A stretch of 64,000 nt of DNA from positions 186,001 through 250,000 of the forward strand of contig VCMS01000049.1 in assembly GCA_022539475.1 (NCBI GenBank). The letters run 5' to 3'. Origin of the DNA: Gracilaria domingensis (taxonomy: Eukaryota > Rhodophyta > Florideophyceae > Gracilariales > Gracilariaceae). The number at the start of each line of letters is the position of its first letter. The first letter of the stretch is position 1. Of this stretch, positions 11,280-23,105 are shown in pieces. A program made the translations under genes and the position numbers. The notes beneath the pieces are model-generated. The model was not told the DNA's origin. It worked only from the letters and a program-made list of their open reading frames with translations, and did not search any database.

Positions 11280-12850
11280 GTATTACACTCCTCTGACTTC
11301 CGTGGGAAATTGCAACTGTTTGACGATTCTAAAGCGAAGGAATTGGAAGGCCTAGCTCAACGCGGTGTGTACGAAGTAATTTGTCGCGAGGAACTAGACC
11401 CTACAATCAAACATAACATCCTTGGGGGTAGATTTGCGCTGTCTATTAAGAATACAGACACCGACGATGAAGTCTACAAGGCCAGATTCATCGTACAAGG
11501 CCACAAGGATTTAGAAAAGCACGTCCTCGTACACCAAAGCACGACGCTCAAACAGTCTTCTGTTCGTGTATTGGCTGCTATCGCAGCCATATTTGGATTT
11601 CCCCTTTGGTCACAAGATGTATCTCAGGCCTATCTGCAGTCAGCGGAGCAGCTGATGCGAGATATATACGTCCGCCCCACAGCAGAATTCCGACTATCGG
11701 AGAACCATCTGATCAAATTATTGAAACCACTCTATGGTCTCAGCGACTCGGGCGATTACTGGAACGTCACCTTCTCAAATCACTTGCGCGAAGATCTAAT
11801 GATGGTTCCTACCGCTGGTGATCTTTCTCTGTTCTTTAAAACTGTCAACGGAAAGCTGCACGGATTAACTGGAGCATACGTCGATGATACCATGAGCACG
11901 GGCACACCTGCATTTGACAACAGCTCAGGTCTGACAGAGCTTCTCTTCGAATCTAAACCACGCTCTTATAACAATTCCGGTTTGCTGGCATATATATCAC
12001 CAAAATCAAGGATGGTTACAAGCTGCAACAGACAAAGTTCGCATCTCGTATCGAATTACTTCCTTCCACTGCCTCATATTCGAACTTTCGGTCCAGGCGT
12101 CACGAACTAGCATGGCTTGTACATACAAGACCGGACATTGCCGCCCCTGTGAACCTTTTGGCTCAAGTTACTGAAGCATGCTTCGATGCATCCGTCATTG
12201 ATCGCACGAATGCCTTGATTCGTAAGATTCATGCTACTGCTGATCATGGGCTACTACAGAAGAAGCTCGACTTGGAGACTCTTCATCTTAAGGTATACAG
12301 CGACAGCTCGTTCGCCAACACGCCTTGCCAGCACTCTCAACTTGGGTATCTCATCGCACTGTCAGACAAGTCTGGACACCACAACATAATTCATTTTAGC
12401 AGCTACAAAAGTCGTCGAAGAGTCCGCTCAGTCATGGAGGCAGAGCTCTACGCTTTTTCGGATGCCTTTGACTTGGCATTCTTGTTTAAACGTGAATTGG
12501 AGAACATGCTGAACAGACACATCCCACTGATTGTGCTAACCGACAGTGACTCAGTGTTCAAAACGACTATTCGCTGCACCACTACAACAGAAAAGCGGCT
12601 CATGCTGGACATACAGGCTGCGCGAGAGGCTTATAATACTTTCGAGATCAACGACATTGGCTGGACACGTGGGATTGATAACCCCGCTGATGGCCTAACA
12701 AAACCTTCTCGATGCGCCACGCTTGAACAACTACTTGATACTGGAAAGGTGTTTGTACCAGTTCAACAGTGGATCATAAGATCTCCTTCTAAGCCTCGCA
12801 ACGTCGACGTTGAGAAAAAAATTGCGACTGTGAAGATTGGTACGGTTTGA
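11280..12850 (+). pseudogene. Copia-A reverse transcriptase and RNase H
   Basis: Continuation of pol after the TAA at 11277. RT motifs typical of the copia RVT_2 family are KARFIVQGHKD, SQDVSQAYLQS, LLKPLYGLSDSGDYW and the catalytic YVDDTMSTG near 11878. Similarity changes frame at about 11990-12110 and resumes at 12149. RNase H follows with VYSDSSFANTP (about 12294), RRVRSVMEAELYA and VLTDSDSVF, ending just before the right LTR. A purine run GAGAAAAAAA at about 12812-12821 is a plausible polypurine tract. Frameshift and upstream stop make it non-functional. Confidence 0.85.
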
Positions 12851-13141
12851 CTGTGTTACCGTCGCCGTCGCGTCTTTAGTGTCGATACTTTGATTATCGA
12901 TAGCGTCCGTCGCAAAAGGGTGCGTCGAGTCCACCAGCAGTACATAGTGTAGACAATCGCTCCAGCCGCCGCCGTCGCAATACTCTGGTAGAGAACTTAT
13001 CCGCATCAGTAAACCACTGTTAAAGCATACGACCTGTGTCGTTGCTCGTGTCGTTCTTTCCCGCTCGCCGTCCCTGTGGACAGTCTAGGAACCTGTGTTC
13101 CTTTTCCAGAGCAACAAACACTCACGTGTTGTTTGCCGACA
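12829..13141 (+). repeat. Copia-A right LTR
   Basis: 313-bp partner of 3022-3334, with about nine differences by eye, for example in the last 20 bp (GCTGTTTGCAGACA on the left, GTTGTTTGCCGACA on the right). Followed by the GCTAC target duplication at 13142-13146. Confidence 0.92.
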
Positions 13142-14107
13142 GCTACAGCTTCAGGGATAGGATCAAGAACAGCATTCCACTCGGGACACACAAAGTGTTT
13201 AATCATATGCAGTTCGCTTAGTCCAATACCACTGTACGTAGCACCATTATCAAGTGAGGGGCCAACAACGTTCTCTAACACTAGTTCAGAGGTATTCGAA
13301 GAGCACTGAACCATGTTGAACGATATGACGTTCTTCTTATCTTGAGATTTTCGAGGCTCATCTAAGCAGAGAGTGCCTGGTTTTCGCGCACCGTTCTCTT
13401 GGTGGTCGCTTCTCCAGTGTCCATACTTTTCACACTTGTAGAACTTGGTTCTCGCTTTTATCACAGCCAGTTGTTCCGGGGTTTTTTTTCTGTCTGCCCC
13501 GAGTGTTGTCCTTGCCGTGCGACCTAGTACTTGATGCAGAACTTGCTTGCAAGTCGTTCTTACTGCTATCAGCCTGGCTTGTCTTTCCACATTGGCCTAT
13601 TACTGATACCATCGACTCGTACAATACAGTTCCCAGAAAGTCAATGGTTGAAGCACTTGCAGAAAGCTTCACATCTGAAGTAGTACAATTTGCCGAGACA
13701 GAGATTCGCTGATTGCTATCCACATTTGCGTTCGCAAACAAGGTAAACGCAACCAATGCTTCTGAAAGCTTGGCGTCTCCTCCATGTACGTTGACTCTGG
13801 ACACCTGAGCTTGAAACCAAGACTCAAAATTCATAAACATTTCGTTAGAGCCTCTACGGGCGTTGAATAACGTGAGAAAATCTTGATAAACGTCTGTCAC
13901 CACTGCCAGAGGGTCTCTCTTGTACACAGCGTTTACAATCGCTTGCACCCCCTTCTCAGATTTCACGACGTTCCCCGGAATAGAGCGACACAAGTCCTTC
14001 GCTCGTCCATACAGTTGAGACTGTAACAGTAGCCCTCCAATCTGCTTCGTAGCACGATACGAGTTAGATTCAAGGATCAAGTCGTGATACGCCTCCCATT
14101 GCTTCAA
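13142..14107 (-). pseudogene. Copia-B gag and protease
   Basis: Minus-strand copia gag beginning at ATG 14107 with a UBN2/gag-like helical region (YGRAKDLCRSIPG, DFLTLFNARRGSNEMFMNFESW), a degenerate zinc knuckle (KCEKYGHWRSDH, about 13435) reached through an overlap of two frames at 13430-13590, and a protease active-site region SLDNGATYSGIGLSEL near 13240 that ends against Copia-A. It continues on the far side at 3016. Asp is followed by Asn rather than Ser/Thr, so the protease motif is altered. Copia-A inserted at GCTAC within this protein. Confidence 0.75.
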
Positions 14108-14109
14108 TG

Positions 14110-14575
14110 CCTGGGCGTATTCTTCTTGATTGCCACGTCCGTTTGGCCAAAGAACATGCTGCAGATCCTAGCTAAAGCGCGGGCGCTTCGGCAGGCCCTT
14201 AGATGAGCTAGAATCTGGGCCTATAACAACAAAAGAAACGACAAGTGATCGGTGCTGTCGTGTCGGCGTTTACTTCTTGAGTCGGTGTCTACAAGTCTGG
14301 CTACGTGTACTCTGTTGCCCAAAAACTGGGAAAGTGAGCACAATAAATTGTGACTTGTCCATTGGAACAAGTCGACCCCCCCGCTACGTAGTTCGGGTTC
14401 TGCAGCTGCTGCAGCAACCCTATGTAGCGCGTGCTGCACTACTGCGTGCAGCGCCTTCGACCCAGGTCCCTGATCTCATCTTTGGTGACCAAACTGCAGA
14501 GCAGTGCCTGCAGCCAGAGCGGTCCGATCTATCTGTACAAGATCTACACACCTTCTCTTTCCTAGTCCCTTGCTC
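14110..14575 (-). repeat. candidate Copia-B LTR / leader
   Basis: This interval lies between the end of one copia RNase H (14579) and the start of the next gag (14107), both on the minus strand. In a tandem copy it must hold an LTR plus the leader. I could not define its ends because no second copy is in the window. A sequence reading TTATAGGCCCAGATTC on the minus strand near 14213-14227 resembles the start of a primer/leader region. Confidence 0.3.
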
Positions 14576-14578
14576 AAC

Positions 14579-16420
14579 TCAACCTGTAGAGCAATGTGAA
14601 CTACGACACTCTCGTGGCTCAAACTGGATACTCAGTCTACCAGAGAACAACAAAAACTCCAACGGCTGCTCAAAGGGACTGCCCGTCTTAGTCAGAGGAT
14701 CTGACAAATTCAACTTTCCAGGTATCCAAATCATGTTGTCCACGTTGTGCGTCTCAAATTCAAATCGGATGAGGCTAACGTCCGCCCGAATAAACCTATC
14801 TATTCTATTTCCACACGTCCAAATTGTAGTGAATGGGTCCTTAGAATCTACAACGACGATTAGACTCACTTCAATTCCCAACAATTTCTTCAACGCTTTC
14901 ACGACAACTTTCCCTTCGTCAATCGCCGTACCTGCTGCGAGAACTTCAGCAGAACCTATCGACTTCACAGGCCTTCTTGACTTGCGAGAGAACCAAGACA
15001 ATTCGTGGAAGATTGCGTCCTTCTCAAAGTTCCCAAACAGAATTCCAGCTATCCAGCCTAATTGACCATAGTCTTCATGCCTGCTTGCATTCGCAAATAC
15101 TAGAATTGACACTGCATGATCCGGTTGCCAGTAGACTGCACATACTGTATTGTAGAACCTCTTTTTTTCAGATTCTTGAGCATGTTGATCTGGGTGACAA
15201 GGTCTTTGACATCCGGTAGAGGACCTTTCTGTTGCAGGAAGCTTGATGCGAAAGCACAGAACGGCGAAGCTGCGGTTCCAAGCCATCCCAGTGAGCTGTT
15301 AACGGATGGAAAAGCCGAAGATTCGACTGCATTTAGTGCTTCTTAGCCCTCTTTCCTACGCTTGCGATCGATTGGGTAGGCCTCTAGACCTTTCAGTTTC
15401 TCGTCCCTATGGATCATGATAGAGTAATCTTCGACCTGTACAATATCCAAACCGAAATACGTGCAAGGACCATGGCCAAAAAGGATCGTTCCGAGTTTAT
15501 ACAATCGCTGTATGCGTTCAATAGATTCCTTCAATATGTCTTGCGGACCACCGAAAAGCATGTCATCTGTTATCTTCATAGCTACGATCTCAATGTGACC
15601 TTCAGAACCTCTGTAAAACAGCTGTGGCATGTAGACTAATTGACGAAAGCTCAGCTGGCGCATGAGTTCATCGTTAACCCTTTGCCATTTAGCAGAGGCG
15701 TTGACTAGACCATAAGATGCAACGCGTAAGAGCCAGTAGTGTATGTTCGACTAGGGGGTATTTTTCTCTTTGGTGGAATTTTATTATGCTCCATGAAACT
15801 TTGAACGTTTTGATGTTGTAGGAAATTCCACTTCTATGTGTTAGTCCTACATTCGCGCGGAGGCACCATGTAGACATCGTGCATCACCACTCTGTAGTAA
15901 TTCACTCTTGAAATCAATCTTCCCTAGCGTCCACTTTCTGGTGGTCATCATTGCCAGCAGAATTCTTATCCCAAGTGTGGGATAGGTAGCAGAATCAGTC
16001 TTCAGATTCTTCTTGGCACTATCTTCATTGCTGTGCGGAGCGATTGTGGCCTTCAAGATAAGTTGTCCATCATCACAACGCTTGATCTTGTAGAACACGT
16101 GACCGGAGGTAACGTGTGCGTCCGCAGGAATATCCGATACTGGCACGCCGTCGACAGTCTTCAAAAACGCTTCTTCCTCCTTAGAATACGCATTCTGGGT
16201 TAGGAAGGGGGGGGGGCAAACCATGCGATTGGTGCAGCATGAATTCGGATCTTAAAACATCAAAGAATGTGTTCAAGGCGTCTTTCTCAATGCTTCATAA
16301 CTCTTGGCCTGGGGACAACTCAACCTCGTTTGCATGATGGATTTTGTCATTACGGTAACGCAATTGTCCTTATTAAGGGCAAGAAGTTCGCTCTGCCCAT
16401 CATCGTACCGCACTAAGTAC
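14579..16420 (-). pseudogene. Copia-B second copy: RT and RNase H remnant
   Basis: Decayed minus-strand copia pol. RT pieces run from about 16420 (RYDDGQSELL) through 16224-15847 (HVFYKIKRCDDGQLILKAT, RKWTLGKIDFKSELLQSGDA) to 15663-15343 with KITDDMLFGG at the catalytic-loop position, where the usual YVDD is changed. RNase H is at 15286-14579 (FANASRHEDYGQLGW, VVVDSKDPFTT). Frames change at least three times. It lies upstream, in its own direction, of the gag at 14107, so it belongs to a different, tandemly placed copy. Confidence 0.75.
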
Positions 16421-16627
16421 CTCCGTTACCTTGGTAGATACCGTTGAATCCTTTCAGGGTAGTACTGCTTGTCAATCGGCCAATAAACTTCGATTCCATC
16501 ACCAACAACCGGTCGGCGTCTCACCGTTCTTCGAGGTTCCCGAGTAATAAAAATTTCTGGCGGAGCGGCTGTCGTCGGTTGGGCAGGAGCCGCTACATCG
16601 TCTTGTTCGGCTTCCGTGTGATTATGA

Positions 16628-16896
16628 GATCCAGTACAGAAGACCAGCCAGAGAGCGCCAGATGTGCTCAGTTTTCATAGTTATGGGCCAGATACAGGGC
16701 TCTCGGGTTCAAGCTCCCACTGGTTCAAAAGAGATTTTTGTACGCCGCTGCTGTAAGCGAGATGCTGTAAGAAGATGCTTCACACTTGAGACGTGTCGAC
16801 GTTCTCTGAGGAAAGGAGAAGAAATATAAATAATGTAAGATCCGGTACAGACGACCAGCCAGAGAGCGCCGGATTTGCTCATTTTTCATAGTTATG
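16628..16896. repeat. 58-bp direct repeat pair
   Basis: Positions 16628-16685 and 16839-16896 are near-identical 58-bp sequences (GATCC(A/G)GTACAGA...CATAGTTATG) with about six differences, separated by 153 bp. They may be remnants of element ends or a local duplication. I see no coding content between them. Confidence 0.75.
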
Positions 16897-16899
16897 CTT

Positions 16900-18640
16900 T
16901 GTTAATCGAGTAGTGTTTGCAACTGTGTTACTGTGTTCAGGACAAACTTAGGTCCGGAATAATTGTAGATTTTCTTTTAATAATATTTTCTTCAACTAAT
17001 TATTTCTTAACTTTTTATAATTCTTATTACTTTCTTACTGGCTTTAAGTTCGATACTGCAAATAAATGATAATGATTAGTTTTGGGCCAAAACAATAGCA
17101 ACCGCACCAGACGATGCTACAGCTTGTAGCAATAGTTCCTGAATATCTTAATTTTGTGTCTGGTATTCATATTACTTAGAAAATGTATAATAGAGTTATA
17201 TTGCATGTTTTTTCACTACTAGGAATTGCGTGGCTGCCTGCGCTCCCACAGACAGCTGAAACTGGAGGAATGTTTTCGAATATTTGATCGTGGCAGGGAA
17301 GTAAAACAGGTTGCTCGGGCTTCCTTGGGGGGAAGATAGAGACGGTTTATGTAAGAAGCGGAACGTTCAAACCGGGTTAAAATCCGCAATTCTATAGTAC
17401 GTCTACTTGAACTAGCCCATGAACAATGAAAACATTATCTGTTTGCACTGATAGTCCTTTTAATGGACTCTTTTTGAGTTTTTATTTTCTACTGCTGTGC
17501 AGTTAAACTAGGACCTGAAGGGCAAATTTATTTGGGTTGTTACAGAGACTGTTCCAAGTTTAGCATATTGCTGCCAAAATGTAAGTAGACAGCGTTTTTA
17601 AATAGGTTGGTGTTGCTAATCAGCTCTAGATTACATTTAAGCCTATTCCAGTACGAGCTTTGCTATTATCGGCGTCCCGCAAGGGCAGAGCGGCAACAAT
17701 GCAATTGACGTTTGGATGAAAGCCGAAACGCAATCGCAAATCGCCATCTTGCGCGAACCGTGGCCACCGCTGTTGCGCAACGACGCGTAATACGGGTGAT
17801 CCGACAATGCGCAAATGTGCGTTTGGAAAACTCAGTACACAGGTGGGCCTCGGCCTGCGAATATCGCAACTAACTTTAAGTAACTTAAACTGCGGCTTGG
17901 CTGCGGCATGTGTGCGACGGAAGAATGTTGAGGAGATGCTTTGTGCCTGACGGTCGCCAACTCATGGCACACTATCTACTTACGGCCTATCGCCAGCCAC
18001 TGAGTGCGCCATATTCATAACATCTCTTGATTGGGCTTGGTGGCGCATCCGTCCACCGGCTCCCGCCATGCTGGCGTTCGCCTGCGGAAACCCGTGCCTC
18101 GCTAGTGGCCGATGGTGCGCGCAACGACCACCACGAGCTTATGCTCGCCACATGCCAGGTATTGACAGAGAATTCTCTCTTTTCCGGTAGCAATATATAT
18201 TTACTTGCTCAGTTGTACAACATCTACATGCACGGCTGTGACCAATTATATTGCAAAATATTGCTGATAGTTCGCAATACTCAATACAATATGAATATTG
18301 CTCTTTTCCAGCGATATATATTGCAATAATAGCGCCCTTGAATTGAAATATGTTTGCAATATCTAAAATAGCATGCAAAAAACTGCAATGGTCTTACCAG
18401 ATCAGACTTACTTTTTTTGAATGACTTGAACATTTTACTCCTAAAGTCCAATGAAATTCTTTAAAAATGGAGGTGAACAACGTAGAAAATTTAATTTAAC
18501 AGTATTTACGAAATTTCTCCTTCACGAACGTGTTACGTTTTGCATATGCAAATTTTTCATGCAAAGTATTTTGCTACGAAAATACAGCGTGGGGCATCGT
18601 GGTTCATTTTCGACATGTACTGTAAATGCTCTTTTTGCCG
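16900..18640. other. no recognisable gene; AT-rich block at its end
   Basis: I find no gene here. The stretch 18185-18385 is rich in TTGCAATA/TATTGCAA words and resembles 37865-38010 in composition and word content. Confidence 0.5.
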
Positions 18641-20420
18641 ACAATGGCGCGGGTGGTTACAAACCCGAGGAGGTCGAGAGTACCAGCCTGGAAAGGCAAA
18701 ACAAACCGATAGATAGATGTAGCTCAGTGGTTTGCGGAAGAAACGAACAAAGGAACGAGAGCAGACCTACGCGTGCAAGATTCAATAACAATAGAAAGCA
18801 AACAAGAGACAACGATGAACCAACGAATCGATCCTGGGGAACAGGGAACCCAATAGTACCAGCGTATCAGCAGCACTGAACACTTCTAGATCAAACAACC
18901 AACAGTGATACGAGAACAGAAGCTTAAAAGCGCCTACAACCCGGAGCCTAAACAGCGAGCTCCAATAACTTCAAAGACGATTGAATTAAAACCAACACGT
19001 ACGGCCACTCTCTCGACCACATACGCCGTACCAATCCAATTGATGACGAGAAACAAACCCACTCTCAGGGCACTGTCACATAAACACTGAAGCGACAATG
19101 ATGTTCAGAAGCAGAGGAACGACCTGGTAGGCAGTGCGGATTTTCCTAAAAGACAGTGTGGTGCAAACCCCGAGAACGGGAGAAAGACACGAAGGTGTTC
19201 GGAGCCTTCCCCTCAGTAGGGTAGCAACAGCATAGAGCCCCTCACGGGTAGATGCACGAGCCGGGCTTTGTAACCGGGATCTACCTTCGCGATATACGTG
19301 TGAGGGTGTGAGATGGCCGAGAAGTCGGGTGGAGATTCATTTGAGCGTGTGTGTAACCTCTTGATGAGTTGAATCAATCCAGGAAAGTGGTGAAGACAAT
19401 GACAATGAATAAAAAGTCTACAGAAAACTGAAAAGTCGGCAATAAACCCGAGAAAAAGCGACAAAAGAGAACCACAAAAGCAGGAAAAGGAAAAGAAACA
19501 ACCCAGAAAAGAGGAATAGTGGGAAAGCCAGGAGAGTCCAGAATGGAAAACGGAAACCCTATACATCGGTGATAATTCACGACAGTGTGTAATAATAACT
19601 GCAATATCCAGGACGAAGTCGGTGACGCTCCGGTTGGACAGGGTGTTTAAACTAACCGTGCACGACGCGGCCAACCCTCAAGGAGATGAGAGAACACGCG
19701 AAGTTGGTGCAGCTTAGAGCCAAGAACGATGGTTTAACCCTTGTTGGGGAGTTTACTCGGCGGCGAAGGCCGAAGGCCGAGCCACTATATACTGTGGTAT
19801 GCTCCCTACAATAGGTGTGAAACTATCTAAATAAATATCTAAACTACCAGCAATGCTGTGACAACTGGCGTTCAACCGTGCCACACCTGTAAAACAAGCC
19901 AGCATTGCTGTGCGACATACTGCAACTGTGCTCAACCTCCACTGCACTGCAGGTACCATCGACTAAGATGCGAAAGCGAGTATATACCGCGAATGCGTTG
20001 CACTACAGACAGAAGCCAGGAACAAGACAAGTAAAAAAAGCAAACCAAATACGATGGCAGACCAATAAACAGATCAGCAAAACAAACGACTAGAATATGC
20101 GAACAAGGATATAATCATCAACAACGAAACTGGAGGGTAACAACGACAATTCTCGAAACAGTGCAGCACAAGCCTCATCGTAGGGCAGAACTGTGCGAGA
20201 TAAAAGTGTCGGTGTGGGAGACCAAGCCACCCGACGAGAAAAGAAGGAAAAGAGAAGAAACGGTTGGCGGCAAGGAGGCACGGACTGTGCTGAAGGAAGA
20301 TGTGGATGCCTAGGGGGAAGGGATGGGACTCAAGAAGTACGGGATTCTGCGGAAGAATAGTAGGTGGTCTGACTGAATTGAGATGCTAGCGAGAACGAGA
20401 ACATGATAGTCTATATAGAT
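18640..20420 (+). repeat. dispersed repeat R1, copy c (expanded)
   Basis: Shares its start (GCGCGGGTGGTTACAAACCC, GAGAGTACCAGCC, TAGCTCAG) and its later part (GGGAGACC-AGCC, CACGGACTGTGCTGAAGG at about 20213-20310) with 32480-33190 and with the reverse complement of 50300-51230. Here the middle part is longer (about 19090-20150) and not shared. No coding capacity is evident; open frames inside are short. The class is unknown; a non-autonomous or solo-LTR-like element is possible. Confidence 0.6.
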
Positions 20421-23105
20421 AGCCACAGGCAATCGGAGCTACCAGCATTCAATTTGACATGTCTTGATTTCTCCGGTGATACACGAATATCTGACACGAT
20501 GTTCCATTCTAAGTAGTGATGGCAGACAAACCACCTAGTTCCGGAAGCCCTAAACCAGGAAGAAAGTAGTACGCATCCTTGTCATTGGGCGGTCACCTAT
20601 TGATCGTGAGACGAGATGTGGGAGGTATTTGCGGTGGAATTTTCCGTCTCGAAGTGGACGCACTTGCGTCGCAAAGATATGAATTTTGGTCGCATGCATC
20701 AATATTTCACGTCTCTGCTGTGACATGACCAAGGTATCGTGTGCGCGACGATGAATTTGATGGTCAACACCTTGATGGTGGCAATTGTTTGCAGATCATG
20801 GCTGAAGTATGGAGTAATGCCTGATGGTGATGGTGTTGAAATGAGAGCGTTGCAGACCAAGATTTCATAGCACTCGCGAGCTGCACGCCATAGTATCACA
20901 TCAATGGCGCAGAGAGTACCAGTCCATACAGTGAATGAGCGTTCAGAGTCACGGTGATACCAACGTAGCAGTGGCAGTCCCACAGTAGGTAGCACCACGT
21001 ACAGGGTCAACAACGACGAACAGTATTATGGCGCAGCAAGAGCAGAGCTGCGCGCGGTTACGTAGTGGCAAACGGCAAGCACTAGTCGAAAGATTAACAA
21101 CTCTTTTGAGATCCTGAGTATCATTGTTAGCCCGAGGCCGTAGATTATAGCTCGTGTCTATGATAACGTAGGTGCTTGCAGGTGTAACTAAACAGCAAAG
21201 AAATTGATCCTGAGAGGCGACGCGAAGAGCGGAGCAAAATTTGTAGCGACAGGCAGAAGAGCCACCCGTAATTGTTAAATCAATGTGATAGTGAGCAGGC
21301 AAGGGCTGAAAGCGGTTCTGCCGCAGCTACAGCATGTTGTCCAGGCTGCATCCGTGGGTGGAGATACTTTTGTCGACGTTGCTGTGGACGTGCCTCGCGT
21401 CGATTATGGTGCGCGGCGCTGCGTTAAAGCGTTGCTGTTGCGCTGATTCCGACGAAACGGCATTTGCATATCACCAGCATGTCATACATACACGATCGAG
21501 GGAAACCCTGCTTCCAGGAAAGCAAACATGGCGCCGGTGTTCCGCCTTCCTCACCACACATCTAGACGCGCATGCATATGCAGTCACATCCGCCGCCACA
21601 TGTACAATGTACAGGGGCGGTGAGCTGTTAAATTTTCTTAGCATGCCACAGTGTCAAACTCTTCAGAATCATCCTACGGATGATAATGTCGTAGTGAATC
21701 TGGTGGGAGCGGGAAATGGCAAAAGTTTAAGACTACTGCCAAAACGTTTTTTGCGCCAATCAGTGATTGTAAAATATATAAAACGTTTTGAAATATGTTG
21801 TATTTTGCAGCATACCACCATTACAGTACACTACTGTGTGCGAACGAGATGTACATGTACATCACTGAAGATGTCGAAGCATCTCGAATGGTCGATAGTA
21901 CTCCCTCGAAAAAATGAAAACGTCCATAGCATTGCTTGTGAACGCTTCTAGGTTCAGAACGAAGCATACTTTACTTCAACGCATCTTTTGTGAGTAGAGT
22001 ACCTTATTTTAAATTCAAGTTAAGTATTTTATCAATAAAAGCCGTACTCAACACAGGTATATAGCGATGAAACCCGTATATACGGCGTTTTCAGGTGCAG
22101 AACTTCTCGTTTTACCACATTGATACTATAACTATGCATAGATTTTCTACTTGCTCTACGACAGTACTATCTTTGTTCTCCACTTTGAACACAAAGATGA
22201 TCTTGCTCGTAAAATTAAAGGCGTTTCAATTTAACCCTTGTCGGGTACATGGAAGAGGTCTTTTCTATGTAGGGTTTTTCTCTGGAATACGTACACGGAA
22301 GAGCTCTTACACTTGGAAAAGCCTTTTCCATATGCACTATTCGCTCTTCCATTTGTGAAATTCACATACAAATTACCAAAAAACAACTTCTGGCTCTGTT
22401 TCGGACATTGCTGGCTTATACAAAACCGGCCTTCTGACAGCTCAAAAGCTGGATAAGTTTTCGTTGAAAGCAAAACGAAAAGCAATCGTATAAAGCTGAA
22501 AACGTTGTCTGTTAAGAAGCACAAAAAACTACTAATATGCAGAGGCTATTGCCATAGATTTTACATTAAAATATGTGTTGATTAGACCCTAAAAGTATTA
22601 GAAGAGCGGCTTTCCTTAGGTAATAATGATTTGGCTAAAATGCCACTCAATTGCCAAGAATGGTCACCCATACTATGTATAGAAATAGCATCATAGTAGC
22701 AGTGATGCTATGTGTCCCATAAAAACGTATCGCTGCATCACCGCACCTCACAGAGTGATGCGCGGTGATGCGGCTATTCTACCAACCAGTACCAAGATTC
22801 ACGCCGTATCACTGCAATCTGTTGCGTACTGATGCATTTAAAGTACACTTATCTTGTACACTCTCGTTTGCTCTCTGTTGATCTTTATGTCTCGGCAGTG
22901 TAGGAGACGCACAGCAGGCAACTAGCTCTAAAGCTCTACACGTATTACACCGTACAACAGGTGCCGTACGCGTTCAGCAAGTCATATCAGGACGATGCTG
23001 CTCCTAGGGTGGGTGTGGATGGTAAAACAAGCTAACCCACAATGGAAGACGACCAGACCAACGAGATCGCAAGCGCGAGCAGAAAACCGCGTTAATTGAG
23101 ATCAG
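20421..23105. other. no recognised gene; one unassigned ORF
   Basis: The only long frame is 21334-21951 on the plus strand, 205 codons from an ATG with a hydrophobic N-terminal stretch. It has no domain I recognise and is Cys/Arg/Thr-rich with no repeat structure, so I would not call it a gene. Positions 22230-22520 contain words such as TGGAAGAG and CTCTTCCA, also seen near 31955-32000, suggesting decayed repeats. Confidence 0.4.

Larger units (their letters stand above)
3022..13141 (+). mobile_element. Copia-A: Ty1/copia LTR retrotransposon
   Basis: A complete but inactivated 10.1-kb copia element. Both ends are 313-bp LTRs beginning TGTGAAG and ending GACA, and it is flanked by a perfect 5-bp target duplication GCTAC at 3017-3021 and 13142-13146. 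Internal order is gag, protease, integrase, RT, RNase H, which is the copia order. Two DNA transposons sit inside it (4395-6855 in gag, 8675-10730 in integrase), so its own sequence is about 5.6 kb. Removing each insert and one target copy joins the flanking codons exactly. The two LTRs differ at roughly nine positions by eye, so insertion is not recent. Frameshifts in gag and between RT and RNase H, plus a TAA at 11277, show it is dead. Confidence 0.95.

Noticed and set aside
16690..16735. tRNA-like sequence (GGGTTCAAGCTCCC)
   Set aside because: Resembles a T-loop, but the T-stem does not pair over five bases and no acceptor, D or anticodon arm can be drawn.
18718..18730. Pol III A box (TAGCTCAGTGG) making R1 a tRNA-derived SINE
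   Set aside because: No B box at suitable spacing, and the match is not kept in the other R1 copies.
21334..21951. 205-codon ORF with hydrophobic N-terminus as a secreted protein gene
   Set aside because: No domain, no promoter or splice support, and composition like the surrounding non-coding DNA.
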